DNA from: Caenorhabditis elegans
Taxonomy: Eukaryota > Nematoda > Chromadorea > Rhabditida > Rhabditidae
Length of the DNA stretch: 64,000 bases
Reading direction: 5' to 3'
Assembly: GCF_000002985.6 (NCBI RefSeq)
Contig: NC_003283.11
Coordinates: 1,426,001 to 1,490,000, forward strand
This document shows positions 48,062-59,034 of the stretch, in pieces (positions within the stretch are counted from its first letter, which is position 1; each line of letters starts with the position of its first letter). Position numbers and translations under genes: made by a program. Below the pieces are notes generated by a model, which was not told the origin of the DNA, did no database searches, and worked only from the letters and a program-made list of their open reading frames with translations.

Positions 48062-49085
48062 TCAACTATTGTTTCCACTGTGTGTGTGTCCTCCTCCGGG
48101 TATGTCCTTTTCGTTTGCCCCTTGTTCAAAGCCGAAATCGATGTTGTTTTCAATATTTTTAACGTCTGGAAACAATTCAAAAATTGTTCCAAACCCTCTC
48201 CGTCATTCTCGTACCGCCATGCGCTGACTCATACACCGTCGTCGTCCTCCTCGTTGTTGTGTACAACACAAAAACGGGTGGTTTTCTAATCTTTCTCCTT
48301 CCCAGTTGATACCATAGTGTATATAACGTACTCCTCGATGCTGAATGATGATTCATACGATCAATAGCAGTGCATTCCTACTTTTTTCTAATTTTGTCAG
48401 TACTTTCTAGAAACTGAAGCCCGGGAGAAAGTGCAAACGGATTCACCACTAGGTAGTCCGTATCTGTTTTTTTTTGGTATTTCGGGCAGAGCAAGTAAGG
48501 TCGGGGGACAATGGTGTGTGTGTTGCACATGGCGAATGTTTGCTCGGTTCTCGCTATTTTCTCTCTTCACTCTCTTCTCTACCAGCTCTTCAGATCGTTC
48601 ACTCTCTCTCTCCGGGAGGGGACGGAAAAGATGACCATTCGGGCTGGGTGCTGCTGCTGCTGTTGCTGCCCGTTTCATTTTCTCTCCGCTCCCTCTCCTC
48701 TACTTGTCACTATCTCGCTCTATCTCTTCGTCTCTTCATTTTCCTCGTGTCCCTCGTCCTCGTCTATCTAAGCGGACGCGCTCGCACAGGCAAGCACTCT
48801 GACTGGCGGTTGTGTTGTTGGGGCTGGGGGTTAGGCCGAAGGGACGGCCCCGTCTCTTTTTTTTTGCGTCTTTCTCATCCTGCTTCTGTGCCAATCACAA
48901 TGGACTTTCTTGGCTCTTGTTCTCTCTCTCTCTCTGTTTCCATCACTTTACCAATTTACCTCACACTTATGACCCTTATGACTCTTATCTGGGTTACACT
49001 TTTTCTTTGTGTTGAGCTTCTTCACTATCGTTTTTCCCTTCTCGTGATTCGATTATTGATTGATTAAAATCATTTTTTCTTGCAG
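48062..49085 (+). promoter_or_regulatory. unc-60: Proximal upstream region and SL acceptor of unc-60
   Basis: Very CT-rich DNA (repeated TCTCTC, CTGCTGCTGCTGTTGCTG at 48649-48666) leads to TTTTTTCTTGCAG ending at 49085, 53 nt before the start codon. That acceptor is the probable trans-splice site. No TATA box is evident. Confidence 0.5.
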
Positions 49086-49138
49086 GAAACTCAACTTGAT
49101 TCTATTTCCCCACCACAAACCAACAACAACATCTCAAA

Positions 49139-50072
49139 ATGGTGAGTTTGAGATTTTAATTCGCTTCAATATTTTTAAATTGAAAGAAATTTGGAATGTT
49201 ATGTTTGGCGTGTTTTTTTTTCATTGAATTTCCAAAATTTCACACTAAAATGGAATGGTTTTCTCTTCTTTTTGCCTAACCTAACCTAACCTATGTGTGC
49301 CTGTTTTCTAGAGTTCCGGTGTCATGGTCGACCCAGATGTGCAGACATCTTTCCAAAAGCTCTCCGAGGGACGCAAGGAGTACCGCTACATCATTTTCAA
49401 GATCGACGTGAGTTTTTAAAAAATAAAATCTGAATCAGATCAATTTAAAAAAATTTCGTGCCACTTTTTGTTTTTTTTGTTGAAAAATTTGAAAAATCCT
49501 CAAATTAATTGTTTTAGATGAACATTATTGATTTCCCTATTAAATTGCAACATTTTCCAGGAGAACAAGGTGATCGTGGAAGCCGCGGTGACTCAGGATC
49601 AGCTCGGCATCACTGGAGACGACTATGATGACTCTTCCAAGGCCGCTTTCGACAAATTCGTCGAGGACGTGAAGTCTCGAACCGATAATCTGACCGATTG
49701 CCGCTACGCCGTTTTCGACTTCAAGTTCACGTGCAGTCGTGTTGGAGCCGGCACGAGCAAGATGGACAAGATCATCTTCCTCCAGATGTAAGCGCTTGAT
49801 CCTATTGGTGAATTATTGTACCATCTAATTTTTTTTCCAGCTGCCCAGATGGTGCTTCTATCAAGAAAAAGATGGTGTACGCTTCGTCCGCCGCCGCCAT
49901 CAAGACTTCTCTCGGAACCGGCAAAATCCTTCAGTTCCAGGTGAGAAATCTCGATAATTTTTACAATTAGAAAAAAAAAATCAAATTATTAAAATTTCAG
50001 GTGTCTGACGAGAGCGAGATGAGCCACAAGGAACTCCTCAACAAGTTGGGCGAGAAATACGGAGATCACTAG
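49139..50072 (+). CDS. unc-60: UNC-60A, ADF/cofilin isoform A
   Basis: Exons 49139-49141 (start codon only), 49312-49407, 49561-49787, 49841-49940 and 50001-50072, giving 165 residues as known for UNC-60A. It is a single ADF-homology domain: SSGVMVDPDVQTSFQKLSEG start, KEYRYIIFKID, DCRYAVFDFKF, then SKMDKIIFLQICPDGASIKK and KKKMVYASS, the actin-binding long helix (SAAAIKTSLG). It binds and severs actin filaments, mainly in non-muscle cells by published work. The conserved N-terminal Ser follows the initiator Met. Exon 1 is shared with UNC-60B, so the choice of isoform is made by splicing that one codon to either set of exons. The 3' flank to 50881 is a long T-rich UTR/intron. Confidence 0.97.
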
Positions 50073-50881
50073 ATACACGGGTCTCTTCCGAAGTCGTCGT
50101 CGCCGTCACATCCTCGATTATTCTCGTCTCTGTCTGTCGCATTTTCTCCATTGCTTGATGATTTCTGATCGTTTTCACGTGTGCTCTTTGAATGTGCTAG
50201 TGCGTTGTTGTGGTGCTTTTTTCTTACCAACCTCACTACTTGTTCATTTTTTTTGGTGTCCTCAAAGAATCATCCGTTGAAAACATGACTGCGGCGATGT
50301 GTTTCGATGATGTTTCTTAAGCGTCTTCTTCACATTTTCACCTCTTAACATTGCTAATTTATCCTCTATTTTTATCTGTTTTTTTCCTGATTGACGATTG
50401 TTTTTTTCCTGGGGGCAAGTGATTGTGTGTGCCCACTAATTTAATACAATGTGCCGGGTAACCTTCCGTACTATGAAGAAGTTGAGACATCCCCTCAGAT
50501 TCTCAGTATCTTTATTGTTTAGTGAAATGCGTGGTAAATCCCTTCTCATTTACGATTATATTCTCTCTCTCTTGTAAAGCTTTCTATATTTATATAGTGT
50601 ACTTTCCCCCACTGGAACTCTCAATCTCCATCTCCTCACCATTCTTTTTTTTTCAAATCTTCTATTGCGTATTCATTTCCCTTCTTACTTTTTTCCCACC
50701 CTGCCCGATCCCCTTGAAGAATCACCCACCAAACCGTTCATGTGCTGTGCTTTTTAAGATTATCACAATGAAATCAAGTTTGGAGTTTCTAACAATTGTT
50801 TTAACACGCGTGGAAAATTTTGAAAGGAAACAAAAATTGACATAAAAACCAGAAAAATATTACAAACACCTTTGAGTACAG

Positions 50882-53371
50882 GCTTCCGGAGTCAAAGTTG
50901 ATCCATCCTGCAAGAACGCCTACGATCTTCTCCACAACAAGCATCAGCACAGCTACATCATCTTCAAGGTGAGTTATTCTGCGAAAAAAAAAATGCGTAC
51001 TGCACAACACATTTGACGCGCAAAATATCTCGTAGCGAAAACTACAGTAATTCTTTAAATGAGTACTGTAGCTCTTGTGTCGATTTACGGGCTCAATTAT
51101 TGCAATTTTCTTTATAAATGGTTTCCGTGAATCGACACTAGCGCTACAGTAGTCATTTAAAGGATTACTGCAGTTTTCGCTACGAGATATTTGATGTATT
51201 TTGCGCGTCAAATATGTTGTGCAGTACGCATTTTCAGAGTTTTCTGTTCCCGTAATAATTAAATAATTTTCTAAATTTGATTTTTTAAAAATTTAAAAAA
51301 TAAATAAATCGAAAAAAAATAAATCAAAAAATAATCAGATTGACAAAAATGACACCGCCATCGTCGTCGAGAAGGTCGGAGAGAAGAATGCTCCGTACGC
51401 CGAGTTCGTTGAGGAGATGAAGAAGCTTGTTGAGGACGGAAAGGAGTGCAGGTAAGCCTAAGCCTGAGACTAGGCCTGAGCCTAAACCTGAGCATAAGCC
51501 TAAGCCTAAGAATAAGCCTAAGCCTAACACTAAGTCTTAGTCTGAGCCTAAATGTCGCGTGTATTCTACGCGAAAAGTTGTGTTTTTGCGCCAAAATACG
51601 GTGCTAGGTCTCGACACGACTAATTTTTACTAGTTAAATGAATGCAGAGAAAAGAAGGTGTGCGTCTTTAAATAGTACTGTAATTTCAAAATTATTGTTT
51701 CCATGGAATGTTTTATTATCGAAAAAAATTCACATAAATATTAAGAAACTGTGAAACATTAATGAAAATTTGGCAGCAATGGAATTTTGAAACTACATTA
51801 CTCTTTAAAGGCACATATGATTTTGAATTTAACAAAAAAGTTTCGTGTCGAGACCAGTTGGTGCAAAAAAACCGCAAAATTTCTTGTCTGGATAATTATC
51901 AAACAACAAAACTCGTCGGAAATCTCGATTCAATTCATCCTTTTTTGCAGATATGCTGCCGTCGACGTCGAGGTTACTGTCCAAAGACAGGGAGCCGAGG
52001 GAACCAGCACACTCAATAAGGTCATCTTCGTTCAATAGTGAGTTTCAACATTGAAATATTACACATACACGTGGTGCCAGGCTGTCCCATTGCGGTTTGA
52101 TCTAGAAAAAATGCGCGATTTTTTTCCCAAAGAAAATTTGACGTCAGCACGTTCTTAACCATGAGAAATCAGTTGAGAACTCTGCGTCTCTACTCCGGCT
52201 TTTTTTGTAGATCTACGTAGATCAAGCCGGAATGCTCGAAATTGTCCGCATTTTTGCGTTAAAAAAACGGTAACACTATAATTTCGCAGCAACGAATGTT
52301 TTAAATTACTGTACTCTTTAAAGGCGCATACCTGTTTGAATTTAACAAAAATTTGTCGTGTCGAGACCAGATAGCGTAAAATTTCGCGTCTGGAAAATCT
52401 AGAAAATCGTCCAAACAAAAAACCAAGAAAGTTGATAAAAATGAACGAATTTACTGAAATTCTCGTTGGAAAAGTCGGCCATCAACTAGGAAGCCTCGGC
52501 CACCAAAAAGTCGGCCATAAACTAGAAAAATTCGGCCACCAAAAAACCGGCCATCAACTAGGAAACCTCGGCCATCAACTAGAAAACTCGGCCATCAACT
52601 AGAAAACCTGGGCCATCAAAAAGTCGGCCATCAACAAGGAAAAGTCGGTCATAAACTAGAGAAACTCGGCCATCAACTAGGAAAACTCGGCCATCAACTA
52701 GAAATACTCGACCAGCAACTAGAAAAACTCGGCTATCAACTAGGAAAACTCGGCCACCAAAAAATCGGCCATCAACAAGAAAAAGTGGGCCATCAACTAG
52801 AAATCCTCGGCCACCAAAAAGTCGCCCATCAACTAGGAAAACACGGCCATCAACTAGAAAACTCGACCATCAACTAGAAAACCTCGGCCATCAAAAAGTC
52901 GGCCATTAACTAGAAAAAGTCGGCCACCAAAAAGTCGGCCACCAACTAAAAAACCTCGGCTATCAACTAGGAAAACTCGGCCACCAAAAAGTCGGCCATC
53001 AACTAGAAAAACTCGACCATCAAAATGTCGGCCATCAACTAGAAAACCTCGGTCATCAACTAGAAAACCTCGGCCATCAACTAGGAAACCTCGGCCATCA
53101 ACTAGAAAAACTCGGCCACCAAAATGTCGGCCATTAACAAGAATCTCTTTAAAAAAATTTCCATGTATTTCCACATTCCACTTCCCAAACTCCTATTTTC
53201 AGCTGCCCAGACAACGCCCCAGTCCGCAGACGTATGCTCTACGCCTCCTCGGTCCGTGCTCTCAAGGCGTCCCTCGGACTCGAGTCCCTCTTCCAAGTAC
53301 AGGCCTCCGAGATGTCGGACCTCGACGAGAAGAGCGTGAAGAGCGACCTGATGTCCAACCAAAGAATCTAA
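50882..53371 (+). CDS. unc-60: UNC-60B, ADF/cofilin isoform B (shares start codon at 49139)
   Basis: After the shared codon at 49139-49141 come 50882-50968, 51339-51451, 51951-52037 and 53203-53371, giving 152 residues as known for the muscle isoform. Domain blocks parallel isoform A: ASGVKVDPSCKNAYDLLHNK, HSYIIFKID, KECRYAAVDVEVTV, NKVIFVQYCPDNAPVRR, RMLYASSVRALKASLGLESL. It is needed for body-wall muscle actin organisation by published work. A and B are about one-third identical by eye, with equivalent exon boundaries (after IIFK/KID, in the CRY region, and before CPD), which shows an old tandem duplication. Introns are packed with repeats, unlike those of A. Poly(A) signal AATAAATAAA at 53555-53564. 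Confidence 0.97.
50997..51225. repeat. unc-60: Palindromic TAGCGAAAACTACAGTAA element in unc-60B intron
   Basis: GCGTACTGCACAACACATTT at 50994 is inverted as ATGTTGTGCAGTACGCA at 51213-51230, with CGTAGCGAAAACTACAGTAA arms. Same family as 44578-44862. Confidence 0.85.
51452..51550. repeat. unc-60: (CCTAAG)n array starting at an unc-60B splice donor
   Basis: Hexamers begin inside the donor itself (GTAAGCCTAAGCCTGAG) at 51452 and run to about 51548, mostly CCTAAG and CCTGAG. No spacer separates exon and array. Confidence 0.9.
51608..51857. repeat. unc-60: Palindromic CTCGACACGA element in unc-60B intron
   Basis: GTCTCGACACGACTAATTTT at 51607 is inverted as AAAGTTTCGTGTCGAGAC near 51838-51856. 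A second, partial copy is at 52238-52375, ending CGTGTCGAGACC. Confidence 0.85.
52068..52236. repeat. unc-60: CACGTG-ended element in unc-60B intron 4
   Basis: CACGTGGTGCCAGGCTGTCC at about 52071, then GACGTCAGCACGTTCTTAAC and TAGATCTACGTAGATCAAGC. The right end is replaced by the partial element at 52238-52375. Confidence 0.8.
52470..53142. repeat. unc-60: Minisatellite, about 20-bp unit CTCGGCCATCAACTAGAAAA
   Basis: About 33 tandem units alternate the 20-bp form CTCGGCCATCAACTAGAAAA and a shorter form with CGGCCACCAAAAAGT. It occupies most of unc-60B intron 4 and ends about 60 bp before the last exon. The resulting open frame on the other strand (VDGRGFL repeats) is an artefact. Confidence 0.95.
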
Positions 53372-53884
53372 GCCTGTCCAATTGAATCCCAATCACAAAT
53401 TACAATTTCTTTCTGGTACTACTAGTCTCTCGGACCATCCAAGCCCGTCAAAAATGTGCCTTTAACTTTTTTTTTCTTGTTAAATTATGACTTTTCTTGT
53501 CTGTAATTCTGATTTCCCATTTTCTCTGGAATTTTTAAAAAAATATTTTTCTTTTAATAAATAAATCCGTTCCTTCAGAACATGTCAGTTGTTGTTTTCC
53601 ATGACGTCCAGACGACAAAAAACAATAAAATCAATTACCCATTTTTTCCAGAGCCCCCAAGAGCCCTCAGATGTTATAGAGCACAACACACCCCCCGAGA
53701 GCATCTCTTTACTTTTGACCTGATGCCACTCGACTTGTGCTCACCGGCTCTCGGAGCACAAGCAGGAGCACAAGTTATGCTACTTTTCTTCGAATTTTGT
53801 TTGTTTGTTTCGAAACTTGAAACGAACAGCACGAAACATTCTTTTCTTTGGATAATTTTTAAAAATCGATTTTTTTTCGAAATC

Positions 53885-54130
53885 CAACAGAGTTGGCCCA
53901 CGGGGTTCTGGCCTTCCTCATTGAATTTTTCGCGCTCCATTGACAATCGCCAGCCAAACAACGCCTGGGGAAAGTCGTGTACTCCACACGGACAAATGCA
54001 TTTAGAAGTAAAATTTCTCACGACGCGACACGCAACGCGCCGTAAATCTACCCCAGATATGGCCGAGCCAAAATGGCCTAGTTCGGCAAATTCTTCCATT
54101 TCAATTTATTAGGGAAGCCAGAAATCCGTG
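53885..54130. repeat. Dispersed element, inverted copy of 43880-44130
   Basis: CGCCGTAAATCTACCCCAGA and CCGAGCCAAAATGGCCTAGT are the reverse complement of the copy in the GID8-like intron. The two copies bracket unc-60 at about 10 kb distance. Confidence 0.85.
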
Positions 54131-54399
54131 AGTTGGCTTAGTTTTGTTCAAAAATCAGTTTTCGTAGTGTTCTGAAAACGGAAAAAAACATCGCGTTCCA
54201 TTTGTTTCCCGTTGTTTTTAGATTCGTTTTTTTTCGCAAAAAATAATGGGAATCCTTTTCAAATAAATGTTCTCCAGATGCGGTTTTTCTGCATCATTTT
54301 TTCTAAGAAGAACACATAAATCTGATGTTTTTTCTGAGTAGATTTCAAGGTTTTTTTTTGCCATTTTGTGGGTTTACTTTTTTCTCTTGTCATCCTCCA

Positions 54400-54598
54400 G
54401 CCAAAGCCTAAGCCTGAGCCTAAGCCTAAGCCTAATTCTAAGCCTAAGCCTAAGCTTGAGCCTATGCCTAAGCCTAAGCCTAAGCCTAAGCCTAAGTATA
54501 AGCCTATGCTTAAGCAGAAGCCCAAGTCTAAACCTATGCCTAAGACCTAGCCTATGGCTAAGCCCAGGCCTAAGCCTAAGCCTAACACTAATTTCTTC
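54400..54598. repeat. Interstitial telomere-type array (CCTAAG)n
   Basis: About 30 CCTAAG-like units. The left flank (TTTTTTTTTGCCATTTTGTG...) resembles that of the array at 55674, so the array and flank travel together. Confidence 0.9.
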
Positions 54599-55430
54599 CT
54601 GACTATTTCATCAAAGAAAACTATTGAAAAATGGTTGGCCGTGTAATTCCACGACCATGAATTTCGAGAACTACTGTACTTTTTTTCAGAGATAGTTGTT
54701 ACGTGCTCTATCCGTTCGGCTCTTCAGTAAACAATACATATCGCAATATCCGTCATATTTTCAATAGTTCGGCTCTTTTCTGTGTACCGACATGCCTTCT
54801 TCTTATCCGATTGAAAGCTCAGACACTCTCGCAACACACACACACACAACCATTTCAATACGGATTTTTGATTTCTTAACATTTTTTTTTCTCGCTATCT
54901 TATATTACTTCCCTAGTATTTTCTGGCACTGGGCCAAGTGATGCTCGTATGATGAGCACAACATAGTTTTCATCCGTCCCCCCCCCCCATTGAGTTTTAT
55001 TTTATCTTTTCGTTTTTCGTTTTCCATGAGCCCCATTCCCAACAACAACAGCTGACTTTTCGTCAAAGTCTCTCCGGATCTAGTGATCTCTAGGGCTTTG
55101 TTGAGGTGAAAGGTCATTGAAAGTTAAATTTTGTGGGAGAAAAAAAGGGTCTTGTGACGAAAAGGGATGACTAGGGGAGGTATCAGTTCTTTTGTTTGCT
55201 TTGGTATATATTTTGTGATTGTTCATTTAACGATTCTCATCTGGATCGGCTTTGATCGTTCACAAATTGAGTTTTGATGCTTTCCAGGTTGACACCTTAT
55301 TTATTTGATACAAACATGCTAGTTTTCCTCAAAAACGTCGTATGCCATGACAACCTTGCGTCCATTCTTTTTGATATCTACCAGCTTCTATTTTAAAATT
55401 ACAGAAAGTTTTTTCAGTGAAGCAAAACTA
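54599..55430. other. Intergenic
   Basis: No gene seen. (CA)n at 54836-54848 and the C11 tract at 54978 are the only simple features. TATATATTTTG occurs near 55205. Confidence 0.4.
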
Positions 55431-55499
55431 GTGTTACATGCAACCTATTTTTCCTCCAAACTTCAAACGATATATGTTTGATTCTAATTTATCACGATT

Positions 55500-55942
55500 A
55501 ACTAGGTTATGGAAAACTTTTTGTCATTTTGTTTGGATCTGTTGCTTTTTTTTTGGCAATTTTCGGGCAATTTTACATGAGATTTTACCAGATTTTGGTT
55601 GTTTTATTTTCATTTTTTCAGAATTTTTTAATTTTCTGGAATTTCCTTCTTCTCTCTTTCTCCCAACGCCCAACATAAGCCTGAGCCTAAGCCTTAGCCT
55701 AAGCCTAAGCCTAACCCGAAGCCTAAGACTAAGCCTCAGTTAAAATTTAAGCCTAGAAATAAGCTTAAGTCTAAGCATAAGCATAAGCATAATCCAAAGC
55801 CTAAGCCTAAGCCTAAGCCCCAGCCTGAGGCTGAGTTTAAATCTAAGCCTAATCCTGAGCCTAAGCATAAGTCTAAGCCTAATTCTAAGCCTTAGCCTAA
55901 GCCTAAGCCTAAGCTTAAGCCTAAACCTAAAACTAAAAGCCA
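55500..55942. repeat. Interstitial telomere-type array with flank
   Basis: The flank at 55540-55670 (GGCAATTTTCGGGCAATTTT, AATTTTCTGGAATTTCC, CCCAACGCCCAACATAAGCC) leads to about 40 CCTAAG-like units (55674-55930). The flank is a diverged relative of those at 12000-12150 and, inverted, 26700-26830. The array stops about 110 bp before the kinase start. Confidence 0.88.
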
Positions 55943-56050
55943 AGTTCCTACTTAATGAGAAACTTCACAGCTTGACCGTTATTTTCCGAGCTCTTACAAA
56001 TAACTTCCTATTTACCATCGTTATTTGGCAAACGTTATTCCAGAAACAAA

Positions 56051-57892
56051 ATGTCCTTCGACCTTGAAAGTTGCGAAAACTCCGAATCGTCTGGGTGCTC
56101 CATCGAAGACAAACTGCCCTCAAAAAATTGTCTTATTCGAGGCAAAGACAGCGTCTACGCAGTTGGCAAAAAAGTTGCCCAGGGCAGGTATGGAGCCGTT
56201 TATGAGGTGCTCCGAAGGTCAGACGGTAAGCCGTTTGCATGTAAATTGGAAATTTGTGAAGCCCACTCACACGGCCTGGATCAGGATTATAGTGTGATGA
56301 CGAAAGCTGCAAAACGGGGTATGAAACAGTTTTCCACGTTTTTTTCGAACATTGCATTTTTTCAGGCGCGGAAAACCTTGTCAGAATGATTGATCGTGGC
56401 AAAATCGAAGAGCATTTCAAGTTCATAATTATGCCTCTGGTAAGTGTGCCTGCCTGCCTTCATGTCTTACCTGTGCCTACCACCAAGCAAGTTGTTCTAA
56501 AATTCTTAATGATAGCAAATAAAATGAAACAATGTCTAGAATAGGCGGTAGGCGTAAGTAGGCAGACATAGGCAGGCGCTAAATTCAGCTCGGTGAGAAC
56601 CTGATGAACCTACGCTTCCTCTTCGAAGATGGCCGCTTTTCCCTATCCACTGGTCTTCGTCTTGCACTTTTCGCAATTCAACCGATTCAATCGCTGCATC
56701 AATTGGGATATGTGCACAGAGATATTAAAGTTGGTTTAGTGAACATTGAATGGACAAAATTTTTAAAATTTAAGGCCTCGAACTTTTGTATCGCGGACCC
56801 ACAAATGCTTCATCAAAATCCAGAAGCACTGAAATTGTGTCTAATCGACTATGGAATTTGCCGATCATTTAAAGATAAAAGTGGCGAGTTGAAGACTCCG
56901 AGGACCGATATAAAGTTTCGTGGAACTAATCGATACGCGTCCCTTGCTGCACATTACGGAGATGAACAATCAGCGAAGGATGATATGGAGTCATGGTTTT
57001 ATATGATGATTGAACTGATATCAGGTAAAACTTTTTTGTTTCAACTTTTCTGATAAAGAGGTGGATTGAATTTCAGGAAACCTCCCATGGTCATTTATGC
57101 ATCGTGATCAACATAAAGAGGTTGCATCAATGAAAGAAGCATGTAGAACTACTGATGGATCTCTGATAATGATGAAGTTTTGTCCAAGAGTGAGTTGTCA
57201 GGTCGATCCAGCTTAGGCTTAGGTTTAGGTGTTGGCTTAGGCTTTGGCTTGGGCTTAGGCATAGGCTAAAGCTTAGGCTTAGTGTTTGGCTTAGGTTTAG
57301 GCTTAGGCTTAGGCTTTGGCTTAGGCTTAGGCTTAGGCTTCTGCTTGGACTTAGGCTTATGCTCATGTTTAGACCTAGGCTTAGGCTCAGGCTATGGCGT
57401 AGGCTCAAGCTTCATCTTAGGTTTAGGCTTAGGCTTACGATTAGGATTAGGGTTAGACTTAGACTTAGTCTTAGGCTTAGATTTAGGTTTAGGCTTAGGC
57501 TTAGGATTAGGCTTTGACTTAGGCTTAGGCTTAGGCTTATGCTTAGGCTTAAGCTTAGGCTTAGACATAAGGTTTGGCATAGGCCTAGGCCTAGGAGGGG
57601 TAGGAAAACTGGAAAAAAAACTTATTGAAAATGTCACAATGTCAAAAAAAAGCAGAAAAACCCTGTGCCCAGAAACTAGAAACAAGCCATATCTTGGAGC
57701 ATCGTAGAGCTCTTTTTCAATACACCTATCAATTCAAATGTTCAGGTGGAATTCCATCGCATACAGGCGTACCTGATGGGTTTGAAGTATCAAAACACAG
57801 TGGACTACACATTTATATCCGAGATGGTACAGCTCGCAATGCGGAACAATGGCGTGAGGATGAATGAAAAATTTGATTGGCAGGAAGATTAA
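56051..57892 (+). CDS. Casein kinase 1 / tau-tubulin kinase-like protein kinase
   Basis: Six exons: 56051-56318, 56366-56439, 56589-56729, 56775-57024, 57077-57189 and 57746-57892, giving 330 residues. About 38 polar residues precede the kinase domain. The Gly loop is KKVAQGRYGAVYEV, the ATP lysine is in FACKLE, the hinge region is IIMPLLGENL, and the catalytic loop is YVHRDIKASNF. DYG replaces DFG (LIDYGICRSF), as in worm CK1/TTBKL kinases. The activation segment has FRGTNRYASLAAHYG, and DDMESWFYMMIELISGNLPW follows, a CK1 hallmark. Key residues are present, so it is probably active on Ser/Thr. Many worm relatives are sperm-enriched; expression here is unknown. Intron 5 is a TTAGGC array. 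Acceptor TTATTCCAG lies 8 nt before the start. Confidence 0.94.
57205..57600. repeat. Large (TTAGGC)n array filling kinase intron 5
   Basis: About 60 hexamers of GCTTAG type with variants (GTTTAG, GATTAG, ACTTAG) from 57211 to 57590, ending GGCCTAGGCCTAGGAGGGGT. It is the longest telomere-type array in the window and the only long one in the TTAGGC orientation relative to a host transcript. Confidence 0.93.
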
Positions 57893-58149
57893 GCTTCTCA
57901 AAATATTTTCGATAATATTTATTGACACTCATTTTTATTTTGTGCTTGATAAAATTCTTCTATAACTCGGTCTTCAGACGCTTACTATAGCAATCAAAAC
58001 ATGTTCTGATCTACTGGTCTCCAAAGAGGGAACAAGTGATTCAGGTTTTTCGTAATATAATCAGAGTAAATGCTCAATAATATATTTTTCTTTTCATAAT
58101 TTATGGTTTCAAATAAATGAACTTTGATTGATGATGATAAAAATTAACA

Positions 58150-58740
58150 ACAAAAAAAAAGAGTTTCTTGCAAAGTTTCTTGGAGAATATAGAATATACG
58201 ACTAGTAGCACAACTTTTAGCATAGGCCTATTAGAGCAAATTGCTGATTTGTCGTTTTGCCGGAGATTTTCATTTCCGGCAATATACGATTTGCCGGAAA
58301 TTTTGATTTTCTGCATATTGCCGGTTTGCCATTTTGCCGGAGATTTTCATTTCCGGCAATATACCGATTTGCCGGAAATTTTGATTTTCAGCATATTGCC
58401 GATTTGCCGTTTTGCCGGAGGTTTTCATTTCCGGCAATATACCGATTTGCCGGAAATTTTGTTTCTCTGCAAATTGCCGGTTTACCGTTTGCCGAACATC
58501 AATTTGCCGGAAGTTTTTAGATGGATTTACTATAAGACGGAAACACCTAAAACTGTGCCTTTTTTGAATTTTCCCCGCTTTTCCTAGTTATTTTCATAGA
58601 ATTCGCTCACTTTTCAAAATAGACGTTTTCATAGGATGCGTAAAATTCTGGTTTGCCGATATGCCGAAAATTTTCAATTTTTTCAATTCTGGCAATTTGC
58701 AGATTTGCCGGTTTGCCGCCCATCACGTTCAGAGTATGCA
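58150..58740. repeat. TTGCCG element with 62-bp tandem units
   Basis: From 58255 to 58500 a unit of about 62 bp (CCGGAGATTTTCATTTCCGG then ATTTGCCGGAAATTTTGATT) repeats three times. Core type 1 follows inverted (TATAAGACGGAAACACCTAA), then a second TTGCCG array at 58655-58720. Confidence 0.85.
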
Positions 58741-59034
58741 TATCGCAGATTTTCGTGTCTTTTTTCTAGTTTAAATTAATTTTTTTCAGAGTTCAAAAAT
58801 AAATGAACCTTTTTTGTGTGCTTTGGTAGAAATTTGTTAATTTTCATTATTCAAAATCAATTCATAACCACTAAACAGAATAGAAAATAAATCTAAAAAC
58901 CCGTTGGCTACATACAAATTACCCGACTAAATTTTGGGCGTTGTTTGGTTTGGAATATTGAGGGTTCAAATATATACAGACATTAAAAAAATTATGACGT
59001 GATTAGTGTGTGTGTGTGTGTGATACATATTCTT

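Noticed and set aside
48474-49067. Long open frame upstream of unc-60
   Set aside because: CT-rich low-complexity DNA yields Leu/Ser-rich translation in several frames; no homology or splice logic.
52854-53174. 106-residue minus-strand open frame with VDGRGFL repeats
   Set aside because: It is the translation of the minisatellite in an unc-60B intron; no start context, splice sites or known family.
57282-57707. 141-residue open frame of Gly/Leu dipeptides (GLGLGLG)
   Set aside because: It is the translation of the TTAGGC array inside the kinase intron.
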